A stretch of DNA of 10,644 nucleotides, taken from Fischerella sp. GTDB taxonomy: Bacteria; Cyanobacteriota; Cyanobacteriia; Cyanobacteriales; Nostocaceae. Within the stretch, counting starts at the first letter, position 1. The number at the start of each line of letters is the position of its first letter. The position numbers and the translations under genes are program-made. Below the pieces are notes generated by a model. That model saw nothing but the letters and a program-made list of their open reading frames with translations, searched no databases and had not been told where the DNA came from. Below, piece by piece: positions 1 to 7,398 of the stretch. The stretch is from contig JANZYY010000133.1 in NCBI GenBank assembly GCA_026419705.1, positions 1 to 10,644 on the forward strand, in the 5' to 3' direction.

Positions 1-19
1 AGATGTGTATAAGAGACAG
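1..19. other. Nextera/Tn5 mosaic-end adapter remnant at contig end
   Basis: The first 19 bases, AGATGTGTATAAGAGACAG, are exactly the Tn5 transposase mosaic end used in Nextera library preparation. Genuine lipA coding sequence begins at the next base. This is sequencing adapter left in the assembly, not genomic DNA. Any gene call that reads into it carries artefactual residues (on the minus strand it would add Leu-Ser-Leu-Ile-His-Ile after the last true lipA codon). Confidence 0.96.
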
Positions 20-298
20 GTCTAAAGGCATTGGTGCATGACCTTTATCTACCTGACAAAAAGCGCAAGAGCGAGTGCAAGTTGGACCCATCAGTAAAAA
101 AGTCGCTGTTTTTTGAGCGTAGCACTCCCCTCGGTTAGGACAACGTCCTTCTTCGCAGATAGTGTGAATTTGACGCTGTTTGACAATACGTTGTACCGTC
201 GAGAGTTCACTAGCTTTACCAATTGGGCGACGCAACCATGTTGGCATAGCTACAATTTCAGACTTGAGTTGGTTGGCTTTGGAAGAGGTCATGGACAT
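20..298 (-). CDS. lipA: Lipoyl synthase, N-terminal part (truncated by contig end)
   Basis: Radical-SAM enzyme that inserts two sulfur atoms into protein-bound octanoyl groups to make lipoyl cofactor on 2-oxoacid dehydrogenase E2 and glycine-cleavage H proteins in the cytosol. The 93 visible codons contain both LipA iron-sulfur signatures: the auxiliary-cluster CX4CX5C at Cys48, Cys53 and Cys59 (CEEGRCPNRGEC), and the radical-SAM CX3CX2C at Cys74, Cys78 and Cys81 (CTRSCAFC). The preceding MPTWLRRPIGK stretch is also LipA-like. Start: ATG at 298, with a TAG stop immediately upstream in frame; a second in-frame ATG at 292 is the alternative. No strong Shine-Dalgarno is seen. The rest of the protein (roughly two thirds) is missing because the contig ends in adapter. 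It is transcribed divergently from the response regulator. Cyanobacteria often carry two lipA copies, and which one this is cannot be decided here. Confidence 0.95.
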
Positions 299-388
299 CT
301 AATCAGTTCCGGAAATTAATAAGGGGGTAACGCAGGAGCAGGAGTAAAGAGTAAAGAAAAAAGGAATTTTCCCCCTTCTTTTTTCCCA

Positions 389-403
389 ACTTCTGCCAGA
401 AGT
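389..403. promoter_or_regulatory. Palindrome in the lipA / response-regulator divergent intergenic region
   Basis: ACTTCT-GCC-AGAAGT forms a perfect 6-bp inverted repeat with a 3-nt spacer, lying between two divergent genes, where an operator could serve both. Just upstream is an A-rich then C/T-rich stretch (about 351-385) that can fold weakly. A TTGTCA at 410-415 resembles a -35 element for the rightward gene, but no convincing -10 is seen. Short palindromes also occur by chance, so the operator role is inference. Confidence 0.25.
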
Positions 404-576
404 CTACTTTTGTCACGCTGATGTGAGTTCAAATACTCATGTTAATAGAGACTTATCCTAGAAAATACTATCCCCCAATCAAGATAAATATTGGATATAG
501 TGGGAGAATTCAAGAGCCTAAAAGCGGTAAAACCGCCCGCCATCAAAACCTAAAGTTTCTGTTAGAGCAAGCAGTC

Positions 577-1143
577 GTGGCAAGTAACAAAGTTCTAGTT
601 ATTGATGACACTACAGTTGTCAGGGTAAAAGTACGAGAAATGTTACCTCCAGGTAACTTCGATGTCATGGAAGCAAAAGACGGTGTAGAAGGACTGAATT
701 TAATCCGTCAGGAGAAATTCAGCTTGATCATGCTGGATTTTCTGTTACCAAAAATGAGCGGTTGGGAAGTTTTCCAGCAAATTCAATCTCAACCCGACCT
801 AAAGAAGATACCTTTAGTGATTATGTCTGGTCGTAAAGAAGAAGTGACGGAAAAAATCTCAGAACCTTTTGAAAATTTTGAATTTCTTGGTAAACCTTTC
901 GACCAAAAGCAACTAATTAGCGCCATTAAGTCAGCAATGACAAAAGCTAAACAACTCCGCCAAGAATCTGTTCCGGTTGCAACGCCTAATGGTGTAACAC
1001 TAGATACTGATGTTGGGATAGCTTCTTCTGCTAATGAAATTCAGGCACTAAATGAAAAAATTACCAAAATGCAGGCGGAGATAGATAACCTGAAGAAACA
1101 GCTAGCACAAGTCGTGACCTTTATTAAACAGAAAATCAAGTAG
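577..1143 (+). CDS. Single-domain response regulator with C-terminal coiled coil
   Basis: CheY-like receiver protein, a cytosolic phosphotransfer partner for a histidine kinase. With the GTG at 577 as start it has 188 residues. The receiver domain spans about residues 4-122: acidic pair Asp10/Asp11 (VLVIDD), phospho-acceptor Asp54 (IMLDFLLPKMSGW), switch Ser84 (VIMSG) and Lys106 (GKPF). A linker of about 25 residues and a heptad-rich helix (about 152-187) follow. There is no DNA-binding output domain, so it probably acts through protein contacts, with the coiled coil possibly for oligomerisation. Start choice: the frame is open back to an ATG at 439, which would add 46 residues of no recognisable domain. 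The GTG puts the receiver at the N-terminus with key residues at usual CheY/Spo0F positions, so I prefer it, at moderate certainty. It lies 280 bp upstream of the giant kinase, which lacks a receiver, making it a candidate partner. Confidence 0.9.
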   Translation: MASNKVLVIDDTTVVRVKVREMLPPGNFDVMEAKDGVEGLNLIRQEKFSLIMLDFLLPKMSGWEVFQQIQSQPDLKKIPLVIMSGRKEEVTEKISEPFENFEFLGKPFDQKQLISAIKSAMTKAKQLRQESVPVATPNGVTLDTDVGIASSANEIQALNEKITKMQAEIDNLKKQLAQVVTFIKQKIK

Positions 1144-1173
1144 CATTAACTAAAACTTTTATCAAACTTGAGG

Positions 1174-1190
1174 GGAAGTGCAAAACTTCC
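1174..1190 (+). terminator. Small hairpin downstream of the response regulator
   Basis: GGAAGT-GCAAA-ACTTCC forms a perfect 6-bp stem 30 bases after the response-regulator stop codon. It has no U-tract, so termination activity alone is doubtful. It may act together with the larger hairpin immediately downstream. Confidence 0.3.
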
Positions 1191-1199
1191 TAGATTCAG

Positions 1200-1221
1200 G
1201 CATCTCAAGATTTTGAGATGC
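1200..1221 (+). terminator. Terminator-like hairpin downstream of the response regulator
   Basis: GCATCTCAA-GATT-TTGAGATGC is a perfect 9-bp stem with a 4-nt loop, 56 bases after the response-regulator stop. The following bases (TTCAAACTTATTT) are T-rich but interrupted, so it is an imperfect intrinsic terminator. It suggests that the kinase gene downstream is transcribed at least partly from its own promoter. Confidence 0.45.
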
Positions 1222-1317
1222 TTCAAACTTATTTAAGAGTAGGAGCATGTTCTTCCATCGCATATAGAGTTTTGCTTATTACGTAATTTCACTTAGTTTA
1301 TATATTGGTTAATATAT

Positions 1318-1333
1318 GTATTTCACAAAATAC
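1318..1333. promoter_or_regulatory. Palindrome in the kinase upstream region
   Basis: GTATTT-CACA-AAATAC is a perfect 6-bp inverted repeat about 90 bases upstream of the kinase ATG, in AT-rich DNA. It superficially resembles an NtcA site, but the GTA and TAC are 10 rather than 8 bases apart, so it does not fit that consensus. It is a possible operator for an unknown regulator. Confidence 0.2.
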
Positions 1334-1423
1334 ACATAATTTGATGGATAGCAATGATAGTGGTGCTGATTCGATGGGAATACTAAATCACAGATATTCA
1401 GCTATGAGACTCAGTAAAAAATA

Positions 1424-4400
1424 ATGTTAGTGTCATTGGATAAAATTATTCCTTTTCCTGGTTATTCCATTTCCGAACAAGTCTATTCAGGTAGCAGAAC
1501 TATTGTTTATCGCGGCATCAGAGAAAAAGACCAAAAACCCGTCATCATTAAACTGATGCGGAATGAATATCCTAGTTTTAATGAAGTTGCCCAGTTCCGC
1601 AATCAGTATAACATCACTAAAAACCTCGATCTTCCTGGCATTGTCAAAACCTATAGCTTAGAAAATTACCGCAACGGTTACGCCATAGTTATGGAGGACT
1701 TTGGCGGTATTTCCCTCCAGCAGTGGATGGAGATAAATCCAGAAAATTTACATGGTATTTCTGTAAATAATTTTCTTGACATAGGCATTCAAATTGCCTC
1801 CATCCTTGACGAACTGCATCGTCAGCGTATCATTCACAAAGATCTCAAGCCTGCCAACATTCTGATCAATCCCACTAGCAAAGAAGTCAGAATTATCGAT
1901 TTCAGTATCGCCTCTCTTCTGCCCAGAGAAATTCAAAGCCTCACCAATCCCAATGTTTTAGAAGGTACGCTAGCTTACATTTCCCCTGAACAAACCGGAA
2001 GAATGAACCGAGGTATTGACTACCGTACCGATTTTTATTCCCTCGGTGTAACCTTCTTTGAACTTCTCACAGGACAGTTACCCTTCACCACAACTGATTC
2101 GATGGAGTTAGTTTATTGCCACATTGCTAAGGAAGCACCAAAAGCCAGCCGTATTAAGTCTGACATTCCCCCAATTTTATCTGATATTATCAGCAAACTA
2201 ATGGCAAAAAATGCAGAAGATCGCTATCAAAGTGCCTTGGGTTTAAAGCATGACTTAGAACTGTGCAAACGACAGTGGCAAGAGACGGGAAAAATAACAT
2301 TATTTGAGTTAGCAACTAAGGATATCCCAGACCGTTTTCTCATTCCCGAAAAACTGTATGGTCGTCAACGGGAAGTAGAAACCCTTCTCGCTGCTTTTGA
2401 GAGTGTTGCTAATCCTCCTCAATTTCCTGCAGAGGTTTCCAGGGGGGTCAAAATGGTATTAGTTGCAGGCGATCCTGGTGTCGGGAAAACAGCTGTTGTC
2501 AACGAAGTTCACAAACCCATTGTCCGCCAGCGCAGCTACTTCATCAAAGGAAAATTTGACCAGTTCCAACGCGATATCCCTTTTTTAGCATGGATAGAAG
2601 CTTTTCGGGATTTAATTAGACAACTGCTCTGTGAGTCTGATACTCAAATCCAAAGATGGAAAACCAAAATCTTAACTGTTTTAGGCGATCAAGCTCAAGT
2701 CATCATCAATGTAATTCCCCAACTAGAACAGATTATTGGTAAGCAACCCCCAGTTACTGAACTTTCAGGTAATGCTGCTGAAAATCGTTTCAATTTGTTG
2801 TTCCAAAGATTTATCCAGGTCTTTACTAGTAAAGACCATCCCTTAGTCATCTTTTTAGATGACTTGCAATGGGCTGATGCAGCTTCTTTGAAATTCATCC
2901 AATTACTATTGAGTTCTACTCCATCTCCTTTGTTGTACTCCACTACATCTTCTCTTGAGGAAGATTTAGGGGAATCTCAGATAGAGGAAAGAGACGGAAC
3001 AGAGGAAAGTCTCCTGCTGATTGGTGCATATCGGGATAACGAAGTCTCCAAAACTCATCCACTTTCTTTAGCACTAAATGAAATTAAAAAAACCGGAGGA
3101 AATATTCATACTATTACTCTCAAAGCATTAAATCAAAGTGATGTCAACCGTTTGATTGCTGATGCTCTTCATTGTCCGGAAGCGGTAGCTGTTCCTCTAA
3201 CCCAAATGGTATTTGCCAAAACTAAAGGTAATCCTTTCTTTACCAATCAATTTCTCAAGTCTTTGCATGCCGATGAACTCATTAAATACCAATTCGACCT
3301 TGGACGTTGGCAGTATAATCTGTCAGAAATAATGTCATTGTCTCTTACAGACGATGTTGTGGAATTTATGTCTCTTCAAATAGAGAAGCTGCCCAAACAT
3401 ACCCAGGAAGTTCTCAAACTAGCAGCCTGTATCGGCAATCAATTTGACTTAAAAACTCTTTCTAGAGTATATGAAAAAAACGCGATAGACACGGCATCAG
3501 ATTTATGGGTAGCTTTACATGAAGGGTTAATTTTACCTCAAAGTGATGACTATAAATTATTTGCAGAGAACGGTAATGAAATCTTATCAGTAGGTGAGAG
3601 TAAACAATCTACACAATTACCTAAATACAAATTTGTACATGACCGAGTACAGCAAGCTGCTTATGCTTTAATCCCTGAAATCGCCAAAAAAACAATTCAT
3701 CTAAAAATTGGTCAGTTATTGTTGAATAAAACTCCAGATGTAGAGCGTGAAGAAAATATTTTTTCCTTGGTTAATCAGTTCAATACAGCAATAGAATTAA
3801 TCACCGTACAGACTGAACGCGATCAACTAGCTGCTATGAATTTAATTGCCGGACGTAAAGCTTTAGCATCAACAGCTTATGCAACAGCAATGAAATATTT
3901 AACAACTGGCATTGAACTATTAGCAGCTGATAGCTGGGAGAAAAAATACGAGCTAACTCTATCTTTATATGAAACAGCAGCAGAAACAGCATTCTTGGCT
4001 GGTGAGTTTGAGCAGACTGAGCGGTTTATCCAGGTAGTTTTGACAAGAGCGAAAACACTGCTAGAGAAAGTGAAAGTTTATGAAGTCAAAATTAAAGCTT
4101 ATGGAGCGCGAAATCAAGCATTAGAAGCTGTAAATACCGCGCTAGCAGTTCTAAAGTTGCTGGGGGTAGAGTTACCTGAAAATCCTAGCGAATCCGATTT
4201 GCAATTAGCAATAGCAGAAATAACATCAATTTTGGCTGGCAGGCGCATCGAAGACTTAATTTATCTGCCGGAAATGATAGAACCTCGAGTATTTGCAGCA
4301 ATGCGGATATTATCATCTACATCTGGCTTTATTTATCAAGTTTTTCCTAGTCTGTATCCACTGTGTATATCTACACAAATTAATTTATCGTTAAAACACG

Positions 4401-7090
4401 GTAATGCCTTTTGGTCTGCCTATGCATACAGTAACTATGGGGTAATTCTTTGTGGCATATTAGGAGACATTGAGTCTGGCTATCAATTTGGCAAACTGGC
4501 TTTGAGTCTTCTGGCTAAGTTTAATAATCCAGAAGTAAAAAGCAAGATAGTTTTGGTATGTAATACAGGTATTGTGCATTGGAAAGAGCATGTTAGGGAA
4601 ATATTACAACCTCTGTTGGAAGTTTACTCAATTGGATTAGAAACGGGAGATTTAGAATATGCTGCTTATTCTCTTTATGCATATACTTACTCTTCATATT
4701 TAATTGGCAGAGAGCTAACAGAACTAAAACAAGAAATGGCAAATTACAGCCATGCTATTTGTAAATTAAATCAATTAACAGCATTTAACTGGCATAGTAT
4801 GTATTGGCAAACTGTCTCAAACTTGCTCACAATCGTTGAAAATCCCTGTCGTTTAATCGGTGATTTTTACGATGAGGAAAAAATATTGCCAATGCATCAA
4901 CAAGTTAATGATTTAGGGGGACTGTTTCATTTATATTGCAGTAAATTACATCTGTCTTATCTATTTCAGGATTTCCCTCAAGCAGTTGAAAATGCCACGC
5001 TGGCAGAAAAATATTTAGCTGGTGGTACAGGACAAATAGTTTTTGCTCTGTTCCATTTTTATGATTCACTAGCACGGTTGGCAGTGTATGCTGAAGCAAA
5101 CCAAGTAGACCAACAGTGCATTTTCAATAAAGTACAAGTCAATCAGACCAAAATGCAGAAATGGGCGCATCATGCTCCCATGAATTATTTACACAAATAT
5201 TATTTAGTAGAAGCAGAGCAGCATCGCGTTCTGGGTCAATATCTTGAAGCAATGGATTGTTACGATCGCGCTATTGCTCTTGCCAAAGAACACGAGTATA
5301 TCAATGAAGAAGCTCTTGCTAATGAACTTGCTGCTAGGTTTTATCTAGAATGGGGTAAACAGAAGATTGCCCAAACTTACCTTACTGATGCTTATTATTG
5401 TTATGTTCGCTGGGGAGCTAAAGCTAAAGTTGAAGATCTGGCAAAACGCTATCCCCAATTACTTGCTCCGATTCTCCAGCACGAAAAACCAAGCCTTTAT
5501 TCTAGTAATAAAAGCACCACTGGACATACTACATCCCCAACGACTCCAACAAGCAGCCATCACACTTTCATAGGCTCTTACACAAGTATTTCTGACTCTT
5601 TAGATTTGGCAGCTGTGATTAAAGCTTCTCAAGCACTCTCTGGAGAAATTGAACTGGAGCAGTTGCTTTCTACTTTAATGAAAGTTGTCATGGAAAACGC
5701 AGGAGCCTCTAAATGTGCTTTAGTGTTGAACACAGGTGATAATTTGGACTTAACGGTTGCTTGTATCAGTTCCAGTTCCACTTCTGCACCTACCTACACA
5801 GAATTTCCATCAACTTCCCTTGAATCGAGCGATGACCTTCCGATTACTTTCATTAACTACGTCAAACGCACAGGAGAAATTTGTGTCATCGATGATGCGA
5901 AGACGGAAGAGTCGGTAGCAAGCGATCGCTATATCATCCGCCAGCAACCCAAGAGCTTATTATGTACTCCGATTACCAATCAAGGCAAATTCCTCGGTAT
6001 TCTTTACCTAGAAAATAATCTCACAACAGGAGCATTTACGCGCGATCGCCTAGAACTTCTGAAAGTCATTACCACCCAAGCAGCAATCTCCCTAGAGAAT
6101 GCGATTCTCTACAAGGATTTGGCACAAGCAAAAGAACACTTGGAAGAATACAGCCATACCTTAGAACAGAAAGTTGAACAGAGAACACAGGAACTCAACG
6201 AAAAAAATCAGCGTTTGAAACAAGCCATACTTGATTTGCAAAGCACCCAAACCCAACTGATCCAAAGTGAAAAAATGTCTAGTTTGGGGCAAATGGTAGC
6301 GGGAATTGCCCATGAAATCAACAATCCCATCAACTTTATTCATGGCAATATTGCTCACGCTAGGGAATATGTCCAAGACTTGCTGGATTTGATTGCTATT
6401 TATCAACAGGATTACCCCAATCCTTCTGCTGCAATTGCTGAAAAATCGAAGCAGATTGACCTAGATTTCCTACTCCAAGACCTACCAAAGCTTTTGGATT
6501 CAATGAAGATCGGGACATCGCGCATCCGTAATATTGTTCTGGGCTTACGCAACTTCTCCCGCTTGGATGAAGCCGAAATGAAACCTGTAAATATTCATGA
6601 AGGTATCGACAACACCTTAATGATTTTGCAACATAGGCTGAAAGCAAAGAGCGATCGCCCTGAGATAGAAGTCATCAAAGAATACGGACAAATACCAGAA
6701 GTAACTTGTTACGCCGGTCAGTTGAATCAGGTGTTTATGAATATTCTTTCTAATGCGATCGATGCATTGGATGAGGGGAGTAAGGAATGGGCGAGCAGGA
6801 ATGGGAAAAATCAGCAAATCTCAGTCCCTACGATTCGCATTCGTACTGAGATAGCAGACGAGAGTAGAGTCAGAATTCGGATTGCTGATAACGGCCTTGG
6901 CATAAATCCTGAGATACAGCAGAAAATCTTTGACCCATTTTTTACTACTAAGCCAATCGGAAGTGGTACGGGATTGGGATTGTCAATTAGTTATCAAATA
7001 GTTGTAGACAAACACAAGGGTCGGTTAATTTGTAATTCTAGGCTCGCAGAGGGAACTGAGTTTGCGATCGAAATTCCCATGCAACAATGA
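1424..7090 (+). CDS. Giant hybrid Ser/Thr kinase - AAA NTPase - helical repeat - GAF - histidine kinase
   Basis: An 1888-residue cytosolic signalling protein of the cyanobacterial trifunctional Ser/Thr kinase/ATPase/sensor histidine kinase family; no membrane segment or signal peptide is seen. Order: protein kinase about 14-285 (Lys43; HKDLKPAN with Asp140 and Asn145; Asp159 in DFS; SPEQ at 187-190). NTPase about 310-560 (Walker A GDPGVGKT at 349-356; Walker B IFLDD at 476-480). Winged-helix-like and TPR-like helical region about 640-1350, including KFVHDRVQQAAYALI. Ser/Thr/His-rich linker 1356-1388. GAF about 1390-1562. Coiled coil about 1563-1615. DHp with His1630 (AGIAHEINNP). HATPase with N-box around Asn1773/Asn1777, G1 DNGLGI at 1822-1827, F-box FDPFFTTK and G2 GSGTGLGLS. 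The histidine-kinase half looks catalytically complete. The Ser/Thr kinase has a degenerate glycine loop, Gln61 where the alpha-C Glu would align, and DFS for DFG. No receiver domain is fused. The ATG at 1424 has no clear Shine-Dalgarno. The GAF ligand and targets are unknown. Confidence 0.95.
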   Translation: MLVSLDKIIPFPGYSISEQVYSGSRTIVYRGIREKDQKPVIIKLMRNEYPSFNEVAQFRNQYNITKNLDLPGIVKTYSLENYRNGYAIVMEDFGGISLQQWMEINPENLHGISVNNFLDIGIQIASILDELHRQRIIHKDLKPANILINPTSKEVRIIDFSIASLLPREIQSLTNPNVLEGTLAYISPEQTGRMNRGIDYRTDFYSLGVTFFELLTGQLPFTTTDSMELVYCHIAKEAPKASRIKSDIPPILSDIISKLMAKNAEDRYQSALGLKHDLELCKRQWQETGKITLFELATKDIPDRFLIPEKLYGRQREVETLLAAFESVANPPQFPAEVSRGVKMVLVAGDPGVGKTAVVNEVHKPIVRQRSYFIKGKFDQFQRDIPFLAWIEAFRDLIRQLLCESDTQIQRWKTKILTVLGDQAQVIINVIPQLEQIIGKQPPVTELSGNAAENRFNLLFQRFIQVFTSKDHPLVIFLDDLQWADAASLKFIQLLLSSTPSPLLYSTTSSLEEDLGESQIEERDGTEESLLLIGAYRDNEVSKTHPLSLALNEIKKTGGNIHTITLKALNQSDVNRLIADALHCPEAVAVPLTQMVFAKTKGNPFFTNQFLKSLHADELIKYQFDLGRWQYNLSEIMSLSLTDDVVEFMSLQIEKLPKHTQEVLKLAACIGNQFDLKTLSRVYEKNAIDTASDLWVALHEGLILPQSDDYKLFAENGNEILSVGESKQSTQLPKYKFVHDRVQQAAYALIPEIAKKTIHLKIGQLLLNKTPDVEREENIFSLVNQFNTAIELITVQTERDQLAAMNLIAGRKALASTAYATAMKYLTTGIELLAADSWEKKYELTLSLYETAAETAFLAGEFEQTERFIQVVLTRAKTLLEKVKVYEVKIKAYGARNQALEAVNTALAVLKLLGVELPENPSESDLQLAIAEITSILAGRRIEDLIYLPEMIEPRVFAAMRILSSTSGFIYQVFPSLYPLCISTQINLSLKHGNAFWSAYAYSNYGVILCGILGDIESGYQFGKLALSLLAKFNNPEVKSKIVLVCNTGIVHWKEHVREILQPLLEVYSIGLETGDLEYAAYSLYAYTYSSYLIGRELTELKQEMANYSHAICKLNQLTAFNWHSMYWQTVSNLLTIVENPCRLIGDFYDEEKILPMHQQVNDLGGLFHLYCSKLHLSYLFQDFPQAVENATLAEKYLAGGTGQIVFALFHFYDSLARLAVYAEANQVDQQCIFNKVQVNQTKMQKWAHHAPMNYLHKYYLVEAEQHRVLGQYLEAMDCYDRAIALAKEHEYINEEALANELAARFYLEWGKQKIAQTYLTDAYYCYVRWGAKAKVEDLAKRYPQLLAPILQHEKPSLYSSNKSTTGHTTSPTTPTSSHHTFIGSYTSISDSLDLAAVIKASQALSGEIELEQLLSTLMKVVMENAGASKCALVLNTGDNLDLTVACISSSSTSAPTYTEFPSTSLESSDDLPITFINYVKRTGEICVIDDAKTEESVASDRYIIRQQPKSLLCTPITNQGKFLGILYLENNLTTGAFTRDRLELLKVITTQAAISLENAILYKDLAQAKEHLEEYSHTLEQKVEQRTQELNEKNQRLKQAILDLQSTQTQLIQSEKMSSLGQMVAGIAHEINNPINFIHGNIAHAREYVQDLLDLIAIYQQDYPNPSAAIAEKSKQIDLDFLLQDLPKLLDSMKIGTSRIRNIVLGLRNFSRLDEAEMKPVNIHEGIDNTLMILQHRLKAKSDRPEIEVIKEYGQIPEVTCYAGQLNQVFMNILSNAIDALDEGSKEWASRNGKNQQISVPTIRIRTEIADESRVRIRIADNGLGINPEIQQKIFDPFFTTKPIGSGTGLGLSISYQIVVDKHKGRLICNSRLAEGTEFAIEIPMQQ

Positions 7091-7282
7091 AGGTTAACCT
7101 TGATATGAATCCAAATGTAGAGACACGAAATTACCCTGCTCGAACGCCTGCGGCGTACGCGTCTCTACACGGGTTTTGGCATGACGCAAAATCCTGCATC
7201 ATCACCGAATATCATTTGGTAGGGCAGGTGTAGCTGCGAAATGCTGGTATCAACATTTATCGCCGCCGTTTATGGCGATCGC
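5922..7282. repeat. Four HIP1 octamers (GCGATCGC)
   Basis: Perfect GCGATCGC palindromes occur at 5922-5929, 6042-6049, 6651-6658 and 7275-7282. The first three lie inside the GAF and histidine-kinase coding region and the fourth in the intergenic nested inverted repeat. HIP1 is strongly over-represented in many cyanobacterial genomes and supports the taxonomic assignment. No function is claimed here. The entry spans the first to the last site. Confidence 0.9.
7117..7168. repeat. Dispersed-repeat hairpin (GTAGAGAC type)
   Basis: GTAGAGAC at 7117-7124 is the inverse of GTCTCTAC at 7161-7168, extendable to 10 of 11 bases. Between them sits a perfect inner hairpin, ACGCC-TGC-GGCGT, at 7144-7156. 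The inner 12-mer GAACGCCTGCGG (7142-7153) recurs at 9417-9428. GC-rich palindromic units of this type are scattered through Nostocales intergenic regions. It lies 26 bases after the kinase stop and could fold in the 3' end of that transcript. Confidence 0.6.
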
Positions 7283-7303
7283 TTTCCAGCATTCCGACCG
7301 AAT
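7214..7303. other. Nested inverted repeat; possible structured RNA or mobile-repeat remnant
   Basis: Three nested arms can pair. The outer arms are ATTTGGT 7214-7220 with ACCGAAT 7297-7303 (one G:T wobble in the top-strand RNA). The middle arms are AATGCTGG 7240-7247 with CCAGCATT 7286-7293 (perfect 8 bp). The inner arms are ATCGCC 7259-7264 with GGCGAT 7274-7279 (perfect 6 bp, 9-nt loop), and the right inner arm overlaps a HIP1 site. It lies between convergent genes (kinase and terpene synthase), with no ORF and no T-tract. It could be a structured 3' UTR, a bidirectional termination or processing signal, a small RNA, or a repeat relic; the sequence does not decide. Confidence 0.4.
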
Positions 7304-7398
7304 CATCCCTTCAATAATGGTTGCAAAGTCCTATTACTAACTGCTGCAAACTTCTTTCACAAGTATGGGATGGAATGAAGAGAAATCTGCAGTTAGCC

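Noticed and set aside
113..319. 68-codon plus-strand ORF
   Set aside because: It is antisense to the clearly coding lipA N-terminus, which carries both Fe-S cysteine motifs.
1318..1333. NtcA-like GTA...TAC site upstream of the kinase
   Set aside because: The half-sites are 10 bases apart instead of 8, and no -10 element lies at the proper distance, so it was kept only as an unspecified palindrome.
1748..6817. Minus-strand and out-of-frame ORFs of 60-85 codons inside the kinase gene
   Set aside because: They lie entirely within the 1888-codon reading frame, whose domain motifs are continuous; these are shadows.
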